Below are positions 16,650 through 24,769 of a stretch of DNA of 64,000 nucleotides, in pieces. The translations under genes were made by a program, and so were the position numbers. How positions within the stretch are numbered: position 1 is the first letter of the stretch; every line of letters begins with the position of its first letter. The stretch lies in NCBI GenBank assembly GCA_001941025.1, contig MSHE01000005.1, positions 90,627 through 154,626 on the forward strand, written 5' to 3'. This DNA comes from Lachnospiraceae bacterium Zagget3 (GTDB taxonomy: Bacteria; Bacillota_A; Clostridia; Lachnospirales; Lachnospiraceae). Below the pieces are notes generated by a model. The model did not search any database and had not been told where the DNA came from. It saw only the letters and a program-made list of their open reading frames with translations.

Positions 16650-18392
16650 ATGCCAATCGACGGAACCGTTGTCGCCAATCTGGCGCAGGAACTGAATACC
16701 GTACTGTCCAACGCGCGCATCAGCAGGATCGCGCAGCCCGAAGCGGACGAGCTTCTTCTGACCTGCAAGACCTCTGCGGGACAGTCCCGCCTGCTCTTAT
16801 CCGCGAACGCGTCCCTGCCGCTCGCCTATCTCACAGACAGCAATAAGACATCTCCCATGACGGCTCCGAACTTCTGCATGCTCCTGCGCAAACACCTCGC
16901 GAACGGGCGCATTCTGTCCGTAACGCAGCCGGACTTTGAACGCGTGCTGATCTTTACGATCGAGCACCTCGATGAACTCGGTGACCCCTGCACACGCAGG
17001 TTGATCCTGGAACTGATGGGCAAGCACAGCAATCTGATCCTGGTCGATGAAGACGACGTGATCCTTGACAGCATCAAGCATATCTCTGCCCAGATCAGCT
17101 CTGTCCGGGAAGTACTCCCCGGGAGGAACTATTTCATCCCGCTGCAGGAGGGAAAAGTGGATCCGCGCGAAGAAGGCGGGACGCAGTTTTTGGAGCGGGT
17201 GCAGACCAGGCCGGCCTCTGTCGCGAAGGCGCTCTACAACTCCTATACGGGAATAAGCCCGCTCTTTGCCAACGAGCTTTGCTACCGGGCCGGCATTGAC
17301 GGCGACGCGGCCTGCGCGTCCCTGACCGACGGGGAATGGCATCGTTTGACGGACGCCTTTCAGGATGCCATGGAACAGATCCGCGCCGGCGCGTTTGATC
17401 CCCACCTCTACCGCGAGGACGGGGTGCCGGTCGAGTTTTTTTCTTTTCCCCTTCGCTCTTTTTCGGACTGCGAAGAGGAAGCGATGACATCCATCAGCGT
17501 CGTTCTGGAGAGTTTTTATGCCGAAAAGAACACCTATACGCGGATTCGTCAAAAATCTGCCGACTTAAGACATATCGTGAACACCCATCTGGACCGCGCG
17601 CGCAAAAAACAGGAACTCCAAAAAAAGCAGTATGCCGATACGGAAAAACGCGATCGATACAAGCGCTATGGCGAGCTGATCCACACATACGGTTACAACA
17701 TCCCGGCCGGGGCAAAAAGCTTTGAGGCAATCGATTACGAGACGAACGAACCCGTCACGGTGCCGCTCGATCCGACGCTCTCACCGATGGATAACGCGGC
17801 AAAATATTTCAACCGCTACGGCAAATTAAAGAGGACCGCCGAGGCGTTGACCGGACAGCTGGAAGAAACGCAAGCCGAAATTACGTATTTGGAATCCGTT
17901 GCCACGGCATTGGAGCTCGCGCAAACCGAGTCCGATCTGGCGCAGATTCGGGATGAGCTTACCGCCAACCGCTATATACGCGCGCGTGGCGAAGGAAAAA
18001 AGAAGCAGCCCGCGAAAAGCGCGCCCTGCCACTATCGCAGTTCGGACGGATATGATCTCTATGTCGGAAAAAACAACTTGCAGAATGACGAGCTGACATT
18101 CCACTTCGCCGAGGGCGGCGACTGGTGGTTTCACGCCAAGCAGATCCCCGGTTCCCATGTGATCGCGAAAGCCAAAAACGGAGAACTGTCCGACCGCGCC
18201 TTTGAGGAGGCGGCCGCCCTCGCGGCCTACTATTCCAAAGCGCGGGGGGCGGAAAAAGTCGAAGTCGATTATGTCCAAAAAAAGCATGTCAAAAAACCCG
18301 GTGGCGCGAAGCCCGGGTTTGTCGTATACTACACAAATTATTCTATGGTGGTCAAGCCGGACATCTCGGCTTTGCAGCTAATTTCCGAATAG
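16650..18392 (+). CDS. rqcH: NFACT-family Rqc2 homologue RqcH
   Basis: 580 residues, full length for the family. The N-terminal NFACT-N domain starts MPIDGTVVANLAQELN, central coiled coil about residues 300-430, and the C-terminal NFACT-R domain has DLYVGKNNLQNDELT and DWWFHAKQIPGSHV. RqcH binds obstructed 50S subunits and adds C-terminal Ala tails to stalled nascent chains. It is one of the few plus-strand genes, preceded by GGAAGGAGA. Its stop lies one base from the recG stop (convergent). Confidence 0.94.
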   Translation: MPIDGTVVANLAQELNTVLSNARISRIAQPEADELLLTCKTSAGQSRLLLSANASLPLAYLTDSNKTSPMTAPNFCMLLRKHLANGRILSVTQPDFERVLIFTIEHLDELGDPCTRRLILELMGKHSNLILVDEDDVILDSIKHISAQISSVREVLPGRNYFIPLQEGKVDPREEGGTQFLERVQTRPASVAKALYNSYTGISPLFANELCYRAGIDGDAACASLTDGEWHRLTDAFQDAMEQIRAGAFDPHLYREDGVPVEFFSFPLRSFSDCEEEAMTSISVVLESFYAEKNTYTRIRQKSADLRHIVNTHLDRARKKQELQKKQYADTEKRDRYKRYGELIHTYGYNIPAGAKSFEAIDYETNEPVTVPLDPTLSPMDNAAKYFNRYGKLKRTAEALTGQLEETQAEITYLESVATALELAQTESDLAQIRDELTANRYIRARGEGKKKQPAKSAPCHYRSSDGYDLYVGKNNLQNDELTFHFAEGGDWWFHAKQIPGSHVIAKAKNGELSDRAFEEAAALAAYYSKARGAEKVEVDYVQKKHVKKPGGAKPGFVVYYTNYSMVVKPDISALQLISE

Positions 18393-18393
18393 T

Positions 18394-20451
18394 CTAAATA
18401 TTTAACAACACATCGTCCTCCCCCGCATAACGGCGCAGCCGCTCGCGCAGCGCGCGATGCTCCGGTTCCGTAAGCGCCGGGTCCTGCCCGAGGACCCTTT
18501 TTGCCTCCTCGGAGGCCTGCTCCATGATCCGCGCGTCCCGGTAGATATCCGCCACGCGAAAGCTCAGATCCCCGCTCTGACGGATTCCAAAAAAGTCTCC
18601 CGGACCGCGCAGTTTCAAGTCTTCGCTGGCGATAAAAAATCCATCGTTGGAGTGGTTCAGGATCTCCAGTCGTTCCCTCGACCTTCCTGTCTCGCTGCCC
18701 TGCATCAGAATGCAATAGGACTGCGCGTCCCCGCGGCCGACCCGGCCGCGCAGCTGGTGGAGCTGGGCCAGTCCGAAACGCTCCGCGTTCTCCACCATCA
18801 TGACGGTCGCGTTCGGCACATCAACACCCACTTCAATGACTGTCGTGGACACCAGGATCTGAATCCGATTCGCAAGGAACTCCTCCATGATCCGGTTTTT
18901 CTCCTCCGCTTTCATCCTGCCGTGCAGCACCTCGATCCGGATCTCGTCCGGAAAGACCTCCCGCATCGCGTCGGCATAGTCCAATACATTCTCGCCCTCA
19001 CTGCGCTCCGAGGATTCCACGAGCGGACAGATCACATAGACCTGATGTCCCGCCTTGATCTCCTTTGCCATAAAGCGGTAAGCCGTATCCCGATAGGACG
19101 GATCCACAACGCAGTTCTTGATCGGCAGGCGCTTCGCGGGCACTTCATCGACCACCGAAATATCGAGGTCTCCGTACAGGATGATGGCCAGCGTTCGCGG
19201 TATGGGTGTGGCGCTCATAACGAGGATATGCGGATGGGAACCCTTCCGCGAAAAGGTCTCCCGCTGTTTCACGCCGAAGCGGTGCTGTTCATCCGTAATG
19301 ACAAGCGCCAGGTCCCGGTAATTGACATTCTCCTGAATGAGCGCGTGCGTTCCCACGATCAACGCGTCTGGTTCTCTTTCCAACACTTCGTAAGCTTCCT
19401 TTCGCTCCTGCGCGCGAAGAGATCCGGTGAGCAGCACGACCGGATGCGTAAGTCCCAGATCCGCGCACAGCCGGCTCAGCTTTTGATAGTGTTGTCCGGC
19501 CAGCACATCCGTCGGTGCCATAAGCGCGGACTGCAGCCCGCTGCGCGCGCAGTCCAGCATGGCCAAAAACGCAAGGATCGTTTTGCCGGATCCCACATCG
19601 CCCTGCACCAGGCGCTGCATCACTTTCTCCGAGCGCATATCATCCCGGATCTGTGCCATCGTACGCCTCTGCGCGTCCGTCAGTGTATAGGGCAGCTGTT
19701 CGGACAAGCGCTCCACGTATCCGGGTTCAGCGAAGGAAAACATGTTTTCCCAGGAGTTCGCGCTTTCCCTGGACAGCTGCATGCAGAGCAAAAAGAGAAA
19801 GAATTCATCAAATACAAACCGTGACCGGGCTTCGAGGAGGCTCTCCTCCTCCGCGGGCAGGTGGATGTTGGGAAACGCGAACGCGTAATCCCGCAGGCCG
19901 TTCCGGGTCCGGATCTCCTCCGGCAGATACTCTATGCCGGACGGCATATCCGCGAGGACCGTCTGTACCGTTTTTTGCATCTGGCGGTTGGAAAGGCCCT
20001 TGGTCAGACTGTAGATGGGCCGCAGCGACACACGCATCCTCTCATACTCTTCGGGCGGGAAGATCTCGGGCTGCTCCATATAAAACTGATCGTTTCTGAC
20101 CGAGACGCGCCCGTAAAAGACATAAGTGGCACCCGCTTTTACAAGAGAGCGGATATAGGGCATGCGAAACCAAATGATCCGAAGCAGGCGCTCGCTTCCC
20201 ATCACATCAAGCGTCGCCGTCTTCAGTCTTGACCGTGTATTTACGTTCGGCGCCTTGGGCACGCGGACACAGATCGCGTTTTTTTGATCCGGAATCACCT
20301 GATCGACGGGAACGACCTCCGGACACCGCTCATAATCGCGCGGAAAATATAGGAGTATATCACCTGCCGTGTATACTCCCAATGATTGAAACAACTCTTC
20401 TGTTTTCGGCCCGATCCCCCGGATGCCGCTTACCGGATCATCCCATTCCAT
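18394..20451 (-). CDS. recG: ATP-dependent DNA helicase RecG
   Basis: 685 residues from the ATG at 20451, chosen because GAGGAG lies 7 bases upstream; the open frame continues further 5' within the preceding gene. The N-terminal wedge domain has an OB fold (about residues 50-150). Helicase motifs are GDVGSGKT (Walker A), DEQHRFG (motif II, DEQH), MSATPIPRT (motif III) and QLRGRVGRG (motif VI). Remodels stalled replication forks and branched DNA. Starts 11 bases after the kinase gene. The convergent gap with rqcH is one base and has no terminator hairpin. Confidence 0.95.
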   Translation of the reverse strand: MEWDDPVSGIRGIGPKTEELFQSLGVYTAGDILLYFPRDYERCPEVVPVDQVIPDQKNAICVRVPKAPNVNTRSRLKTATLDVMGSERLLRIIWFRMPYIRSLVKAGATYVFYGRVSVRNDQFYMEQPEIFPPEEYERMRVSLRPIYSLTKGLSNRQMQKTVQTVLADMPSGIEYLPEEIRTRNGLRDYAFAFPNIHLPAEEESLLEARSRFVFDEFFLFLLCMQLSRESANSWENMFSFAEPGYVERLSEQLPYTLTDAQRRTMAQIRDDMRSEKVMQRLVQGDVGSGKTILAFLAMLDCARSGLQSALMAPTDVLAGQHYQKLSRLCADLGLTHPVVLLTGSLRAQERKEAYEVLEREPDALIVGTHALIQENVNYRDLALVITDEQHRFGVKQRETFSRKGSHPHILVMSATPIPRTLAIILYGDLDISVVDEVPAKRLPIKNCVVDPSYRDTAYRFMAKEIKAGHQVYVICPLVESSERSEGENVLDYADAMREVFPDEIRIEVLHGRMKAEEKNRIMEEFLANRIQILVSTTVIEVGVDVPNATVMMVENAERFGLAQLHQLRGRVGRGDAQSYCILMQGSETGRSRERLEILNHSNDGFFIASEDLKLRGPGDFFGIRQSGDLSFRVADIYRDARIMEQASEEAKRVLGQDPALTEPEHRALRERLRRYAGEDDVLLNI

Positions 20452-20461
20452 CGCAAACTCC

Positions 20462-22222
20462 TCATTCGACCGAAATGATATAGTAATAAATCGGCTGTCC
20501 GCCGCGCTGCACTTCCACTTCGCAGTCCGGGTACTCCTCTTCGATAAGCTCTCCCATCGCCTTCGCGTCCTCGCCGGCGATATCTTCCCCGTAGTAGATA
20601 CAGATAAAAGAAGACGCTTCGTCAACCAGACCCTTTACCATGTCCTTTACGACTGCGTTCAGATCATCGCCTGCGGCAAGGATCGCGGAGTCTCCGATTC
20701 CCATGTAATCCCCTTCGTGAATCTCCTTTTCTTTGAAGACGGTATCCCGGACGGCATAGGTGACCTGTCCCGTCTTGACCGTTCCGATCGCCTCATTCAT
20801 CAGCGCCTCGTTCTGTTCCACACCGGCTCCCACTACATAATTGATAAGCGCGGTGACCCCCTGCGGCGCCGTGGTCGTCGGAATGACAACGATCTGCTTG
20901 TCTTTCGACAGTTCCGCCGCCTGATTGGCCGCGAGAATGATATTTTTATTGTTCGGGAAGATAAAGATCGTCTCCGCGTTCACCTGATCGATGGCCTTCA
21001 GCATGTCATCCGTGCTGGGGTTCATGGTCTGCCCGCCTTCAATGAGGTAGTCGGCGCCAAGCCCCGTAAACACTTCGTTCATTCCGTCGCCTACGGATAC
21101 GGCAATAAACCCGATGTCTTTTTTCGGTTCCGCGTCGTCCGCTGCGGCAGGCTCCTTTGCCTGTGTCTCATCGGCATGCTCCGGCGCCTGTGTTTCTCCG
21201 GCATATTCCACCGCCTGTGCCTCTCCGGCAGGTTCCGCCGCTTGTTCCCGCGCCAGGCGATCCGCATCCTGAATCACTTTTTCCTGATGTTCCTCGCGCA
21301 TATTGTCAATCTTGATCCGGCTGAGAGGACCATACGAAAGAGCCTTTTGCAGCACGAGGCCCGGATCGTTCGTATGCACATGCGTCTTGACCAGATCCTC
21401 CTCCGCAACGAGCACGATCGAATCTCCCATCGAGTTTAAGAACGCGCGATAGTCATCCTCCTCCTCGTCCGAGAGCGAACCGTCAATATTGATGATAAAC
21501 TCGGTGCAGTAACCGAATTCGATATTCTCTGTTGAGATCCCGGTCTTCGGAACAACGCGTTCTTCCACGATCGGGATATCCGAAAACGTATGCTCAATCT
21601 CCTTGCCGCCGTAAGCGTCTCTGGCGCCATGGAAGATCTCCACAAGTCCCTGCCCGCCGGAATCCACCACACCAGCCTCCTTTAACACGGGCAGCAGATC
21701 CGGTGTTTTTTCCAACACCACTTCCGCTTCCTCAACGATCGCGTTGACAAAGTCCTCCATGGAACAGCTCTCATCGGCGGAAAGTTGCACAGCCTTGTCT
21801 GCCGCTGCCCGGGCCACGGTGAGGATGGTCCCTTCCTTCGGCTTCATGACGGCTTTGTAAGCAGTATCCACTGCCTTCTGAAACGCTTCGCCTATGATGA
21901 CCTTGTCAATTTCCTCCTGCCCTTCGATCGTCTTGGCAAAACCGCGGAGCAGCTGAGAGAGGATCACACCCGAATTGCCGCGCGCGCCGCGCAGGGAACC
22001 GGACGAGATCGCCTTTGACAGCTCAGCCATTGTCGGCTGCTGTAATTTTTCCATTTCATGAACCGCCGAGAGAATCGTCATGCACATATTTGTCCCGGTA
22101 TCGCCATCCGGCACGGGAAACACATTCAGATCATTGATCCAGTCCCGTTTCGCGTCCAGACTTTGCGTTCCGGCAATGAGCATCTTCTTAAGAAGCGCGG
22201 CATCTATCGTCTTTTCATTCAC
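20462..22222 (-). CDS. DAK2-domain kinase, FakA/YloV-like
   Basis: 586 residues. The N-terminal DAK2 (DhaL-like) domain has FPVPDGDTGTNM (Asp residues bind Mg-ATP) and LRGARGNSGVILSQ. The C-terminal half is the FakA_C type, with HTNDPG near residue 280. In other Firmicutes FakA phosphorylates fatty acids bound to FakB. Between the halves (about residues 325-360) is a low-complexity linker of 9-residue repeats (EYAGETQAP, EHADETQAK). Follows an Asp23 gene and precedes recG, a common Firmicute arrangement. Confidence 0.9.
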   Translation of the reverse strand: MNEKTIDAALLKKMLIAGTQSLDAKRDWINDLNVFPVPDGDTGTNMCMTILSAVHEMEKLQQPTMAELSKAISSGSLRGARGNSGVILSQLLRGFAKTIEGQEEIDKVIIGEAFQKAVDTAYKAVMKPKEGTILTVARAAADKAVQLSADESCSMEDFVNAIVEEAEVVLEKTPDLLPVLKEAGVVDSGGQGLVEIFHGARDAYGGKEIEHTFSDIPIVEERVVPKTGISTENIEFGYCTEFIINIDGSLSDEEEDDYRAFLNSMGDSIVLVAEEDLVKTHVHTNDPGLVLQKALSYGPLSRIKIDNMREEHQEKVIQDADRLAREQAAEPAGEAQAVEYAGETQAPEHADETQAKEPAAADDAEPKKDIGFIAVSVGDGMNEVFTGLGADYLIEGGQTMNPSTDDMLKAIDQVNAETIFIFPNNKNIILAANQAAELSKDKQIVVIPTTTAPQGVTALINYVVGAGVEQNEALMNEAIGTVKTGQVTYAVRDTVFKEKEIHEGDYMGIGDSAILAAGDDLNAVVKDMVKGLVDEASSFICIYYGEDIAGEDAKAMGELIEEEYPDCEVEVQRGGQPIYYYIISVE

Positions 22223-22235
22223 CTGTTGCCCCTCC

Positions 22236-22595
22236 TTAATCGATCACTCTGACACCTTCTACAAAAATATTGATCCGTTCCACTTTCATCCCGGTAAACT
22301 CTTCCACCTTATATTTGACCGTGGTCATCAGATTCTCGGCGACAGCCATAATGCTTACGCCATAGGAAACGATCACATGAAAATTCAATGTGATCTTGTC
22401 CGCGCCCGTGATCTCAACGGAAATCCCGTGATGAAGGTAGTCTTTTTTCAACAGTTTAACGAGTCCGTCCCGCACATTGACAGCCGCCATCCCGACGATG
22501 CCAAAACATTCCACCGCAACCGAACCGGCATACGTTGCCACAACTTCGGAATCGATGCTGACGGTCCCCATTTCATTTTCCAGCTGCCCTTTCAT
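22236..22595 (-). CDS. Asp23/Gls24 family envelope stress protein
   Basis: 119 residues from the ATG at 22595 with AAGGAGG upstream; the longer open frame is promoter and leader DNA. Asp23-family features are GTVSIDSEVVATYAG near the start and VKYKVEEFTGMKVERINIFVEGVR near the end. Members are membrane-associated or cytosolic proteins linked to envelope stress. Standard partner of the DAK2 kinase that follows 13 bases later. Confidence 0.92.
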   Translation of the reverse strand: MKGQLENEMGTVSIDSEVVATYAGSVAVECFGIVGMAAVNVRDGLVKLLKKDYLHHGISVEITGADKITLNFHVIVSYGVSIMAVAENLMTTVKYKVEEFTGMKVERINIFVEGVRVID

Positions 22596-22658
22596 AAAGC
22601 ATCCCTCCTTACGATTGATCGGATCCTTTCGCCCATGTATCGCAAAAAGCCGTAATAA

Positions 22659-22687
22659 ATTATACCAGTTTTTTCCCGGCTTGAAAA
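22659..22687 (-). promoter_or_regulatory. Promoter of the Asp23-kinase-recG unit
   Basis: Minus strand TATAAT (22659-22664) with TGG ahead of it (extended -10) and a weak TTTTCA -35 (22682-22687) at 17 bases. Confidence 0.65.
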
Positions 22688-22737
22688 CAGGCAATTTGCC
22701 AATTGTACAAATTCCGCTCTTTTCATTGAATTTGTAG

Positions 22738-22766
22738 TTGCAATCTCCCTTTTCTTCTGCTAAAAT
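22738..22766 (+). promoter_or_regulatory. Promoter of rpmB
   Basis: TTGCAA (22738-22743), 17 bases, TAAAAT (22761-22766), with TGC before the -10. Confidence 0.7.
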
Positions 22767-22823
22767 ACACTTGTTGCGTGCGAAACGGCACGAGGAGACA
22801 ATCCGTATCAGGGAGGTGGAATC

Positions 22824-23009
22824 ATGGCAAAATGCGCAATTTGTGGAAAAAGTGTCCAGTTTGGCAAGCAGATCAGCCATTCTCATAGAAGATCCAATAA
22901 AATGTGGAAACCGAACTTAAAAAAAGTCCGCGTCAATATTGATGGGACGCATAAGAGAATGTATGTGTGCACAAACTGCTTAAAAAGCAACAAGGTCGAG
23001 CGGGTTTAA
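22824..23009 (+). CDS. rpmB: 50S ribosomal protein bL28
   Basis: 61 residues. [20 protein letters not shown] and the C-terminal CTNCLKS give a zinc-ribbon (C+) form with two CxxC pairs. Preceded by GGGAGGTGG. Single-gene unit divergent from the Asp23 gene and closed by a strong terminator. Confidence 0.97.
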   Translation: MAKCAICGKSVQFGKQISHSHRRSNKMWKPNLKKVRVNIDGTHKRMYVCTNCLKSNKVERV

Positions 23010-23037
23010 TTGCCGCAGCGCAAACGAAACGGGAAGC

Positions 23038-23079
23038 AAAAGACGATCCTGCGAAACACTTCGCAGGACCGTCTTTTTT
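23038..23079 (+). terminator. Terminator of rpmB (probably bidirectional)
   Basis: AAAGACG-a-TCCTGCGAA / TTCGCAGGA-c-CGTCTTT around an ACAC loop, followed by a T run. It also lies just beyond the gerW stop on the other strand. Confidence 0.9.
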
Positions 23080-23098
23080 ACGCGTTTCCTTCCGATTT

Positions 23099-23581
23099 TC
23101 ATTCCTGTTCTTCCTCCGGGATGTTCAACTTTTCTTTGAGATCCTTACCGGCTTCCTCGCGCGCTTCCTGCCGCGCCGCAAACCCCTCCGGGTCCCTTCG
23201 CTCGTCCATCCGTTTCATGAACTTGTCGACATAGTCCGGAATCATATCAAGGATCTTGGAGATCGCGCTCTGATCCTTGACGCTGACCATACGGGTCACG
23301 CCATTCTGAATCACAAGCACCGCGCTGGGTGAGATCTTCGCTCCCACGCCGCCGCCGCTGTTTTTCCTTTTCTCTCCGATAAACGCGCCGGCACCCATGC
23401 CGAAAGATACATCCACAAGCGGAAGCAGGATCGTCTCATTGATAAAGATCGGCTCCCCCACTACCGTTTTGGAGGAAACAAATCCGTCCACTCCCTTCAT
23501 CAGGGATTCCACTGTCTTCTGAAAAGTACCGTTGCCGTTCCCGTTGCCGTTGCCATTGCCGTTTCCGTTTGTCTCTGCCAT
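23099..23581 (-). CDS. gerW: GerW family sporulation protein (YtfJ)
   Basis: 160 residues. After an N-terminal (Gly-Asn)n run the GerW domain shows VVGEPIFINETILLPLVDVSFGMG and GGGVGAKISPSAVLVI. In spore formers this protein is needed for normal germination. Its upstream neighbour is a DUF2953 protein, matching the ytfI-ytfJ pair of Bacillus. The GN run is encoded by a 6-bp tandem repeat and may vary in length between strains. Confidence 0.92.
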   Translation of the reverse strand: MAETNGNGNGNGNGNGNGTFQKTVESLMKGVDGFVSSKTVVGEPIFINETILLPLVDVSFGMGAGAFIGEKRKNSGGGVGAKISPSAVLVIQNGVTRMVSVKDQSAISKILDMIPDYVDKFMKRMDERRDPEGFAARQEAREEAGKDLKEKLNIPEEEQE

Positions 23582-23604
23582 TGCTTCTGTCCTCCTGCCC
23601 GTTG

Positions 23605-24294
23605 TTATTTGCGCAGCGCGCCGATAAATGCTCTGATATTCTTTTTGCGGATCAATCCGATTCCCAAGATGAGCGCGTATAACAGTAAGATGTGTCCCCG
23701 CGCGTGAATGTCTCCTTTGATATAAGTCTCTTCCGTTTCAAAATCCGGAATCACCGAAAGGTCGGTCTGATAAATGACCGGTATCGCGGCGACCGCGCCG
23801 ACGATCTCTCCGGTCCGTGCCGGATCCCGCATACCAAACGCCACCGTTCCACGAACGTCTCTGGGTCTCGCGCGGTACAAAAACTTCCGCAAAAGAGGCA
23901 TTGCCTCCCGGATCACCTGATAGTCCCGCACCAGAGACAGCATATGCGTCACCGACTTCACAATGCGCAGAAAACGATGGTCCTTGCCCCCACGCTCCTC
24001 TCTGCGCTTTTGATTCCTTTGTTCCCTGCGCTCTCTGCGCCGGGCTCTTCGCTCTTCATCCATAAAGTCGAGAGAGAAAAAGAATATGCCCAGAGCAACC
24101 GTCGTCTCCTCGTCAAACTGCAGTCGGAAGCGGATGAGCCGAAACAGCCAGCCGGCCAGAAAACGGCCGTTCCGATTGTCCAGATCCACATCCACACGAT
24201 ACGTGACCGGGAAAAAGAGGAGCAGGATCACAATTGCCACGATCACAAACACTACAATGAGGACGATTCTCCATACGAGCAGCATATCACTCAT
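23605..24294 (-). CDS. DUF2953 domain membrane protein (YtfI-like)
   Basis: 229 residues. One strong N-terminal membrane helix (residues about 8-30), then FPVTYRVDVDLDN, an Arg/Glu-rich linker with many RRER repeats, and a C-terminal DUF2953 part with GTVAFGMRDPARTGEIVGA. Function unknown; consistently paired with gerW. Overlaps the upstream small gene by 4 bases. Confidence 0.85.
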   Translation of the reverse strand: MSDMLLVWRIVLIVVFVIVAIVILLLFFPVTYRVDVDLDNRNGRFLAGWLFRLIRFRLQFDEETTVALGIFFFSLDFMDEERRARRRERREQRNQKRREERGGKDHRFLRIVKSVTHMLSLVRDYQVIREAMPLLRKFLYRARPRDVRGTVAFGMRDPARTGEIVGAVAAIPVIYQTDLSVIPDFETEETYIKGDIHARGHILLLYALILGIGLIRKKNIRAFIGALRK

Positions 24295-24629
24295 ACCGTT
24301 TCCATCCTCCGGTTTCCTGCGCGGTCCCGCATAAAAGACTCCACATCGAGATCCCCGCGCGAGTTATAAGTCTCCCCGATGATCTGCTCCGTGAGCCCGA
24401 CCGCCTCTTCACGCGTAAGCGCCATGCCGACGATCCGCAGATCATCGGTCGGATACTCCCGCTGCAGCAACTGCGCGCTCGGAATGATCTCCAGACATTC
24501 ATGTTCCCGCGTCGGCAGGGTGACCAGATACACCCCGGGATGCGGGCGGCGCTTCGTGATCCGGCGCTTCAGTGTCTTTTGTTTTGACTGACATCCCGTT
24601 CCGAGGAACAGCGATTCATACCAGACCAT
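24291..24629 (-). CDS. Small conserved-looking protein of unknown function
   Basis: 112 residues from the ATG at 24629 (AAGGGGTG ahead). Basic N-terminus (KQKTLKRRITKRRPHPG), then VYLVTLPTREHECLEIIPSAQLL and a helical C-terminal half. No motif recognised and no membrane helix. Being first in the unit ahead of the DUF2953 and gerW genes hints at a sporulation-linked role, but that is context only. Confidence 0.7.
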   Translation of the reverse strand: MVWYESLFLGTGCQSKQKTLKRRITKRRPHPGVYLVTLPTREHECLEIIPSAQLLQREYPTDDLRIVGMALTREEAVGLTEQIIGETYNSRGDLDVESFMRDRAGNRRMETV

Positions 24630-24682
24630 CCAAAACACCCCTTACTCCGGCAGACTTTGAAAAATTATCCATACTTAGTGAT

Positions 24683-24711
24683 ATTATACGCTTTTTCCGC
24701 ACATCTTGCAA
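24683..24711 (-). promoter_or_regulatory. Promoter of the DUF2953-gerW unit
   Basis: Minus strand TTGCAA (24706-24711), 17 bases, TATAAT (24683-24688). This is a vegetative-type promoter, not an obvious sporulation sigma site. Confidence 0.75.
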
Positions 24712-24769
24712 GATAAACCGCAACACCAACCTGTAAAACCGGCCGCCCCGCGGATCGCGTGATCCTGCC

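Noticed and set aside
18457..19824. Long plus-strand open frame opposite recG
   Set aside because: Shadow of recG in GC-rich DNA with no recognisable domain.
24735..24769. Terminator after the PBP gene
   Set aside because: Only a 5-bp stem (GGATC/GATCC) in GC-rich DNA and no T run close by.
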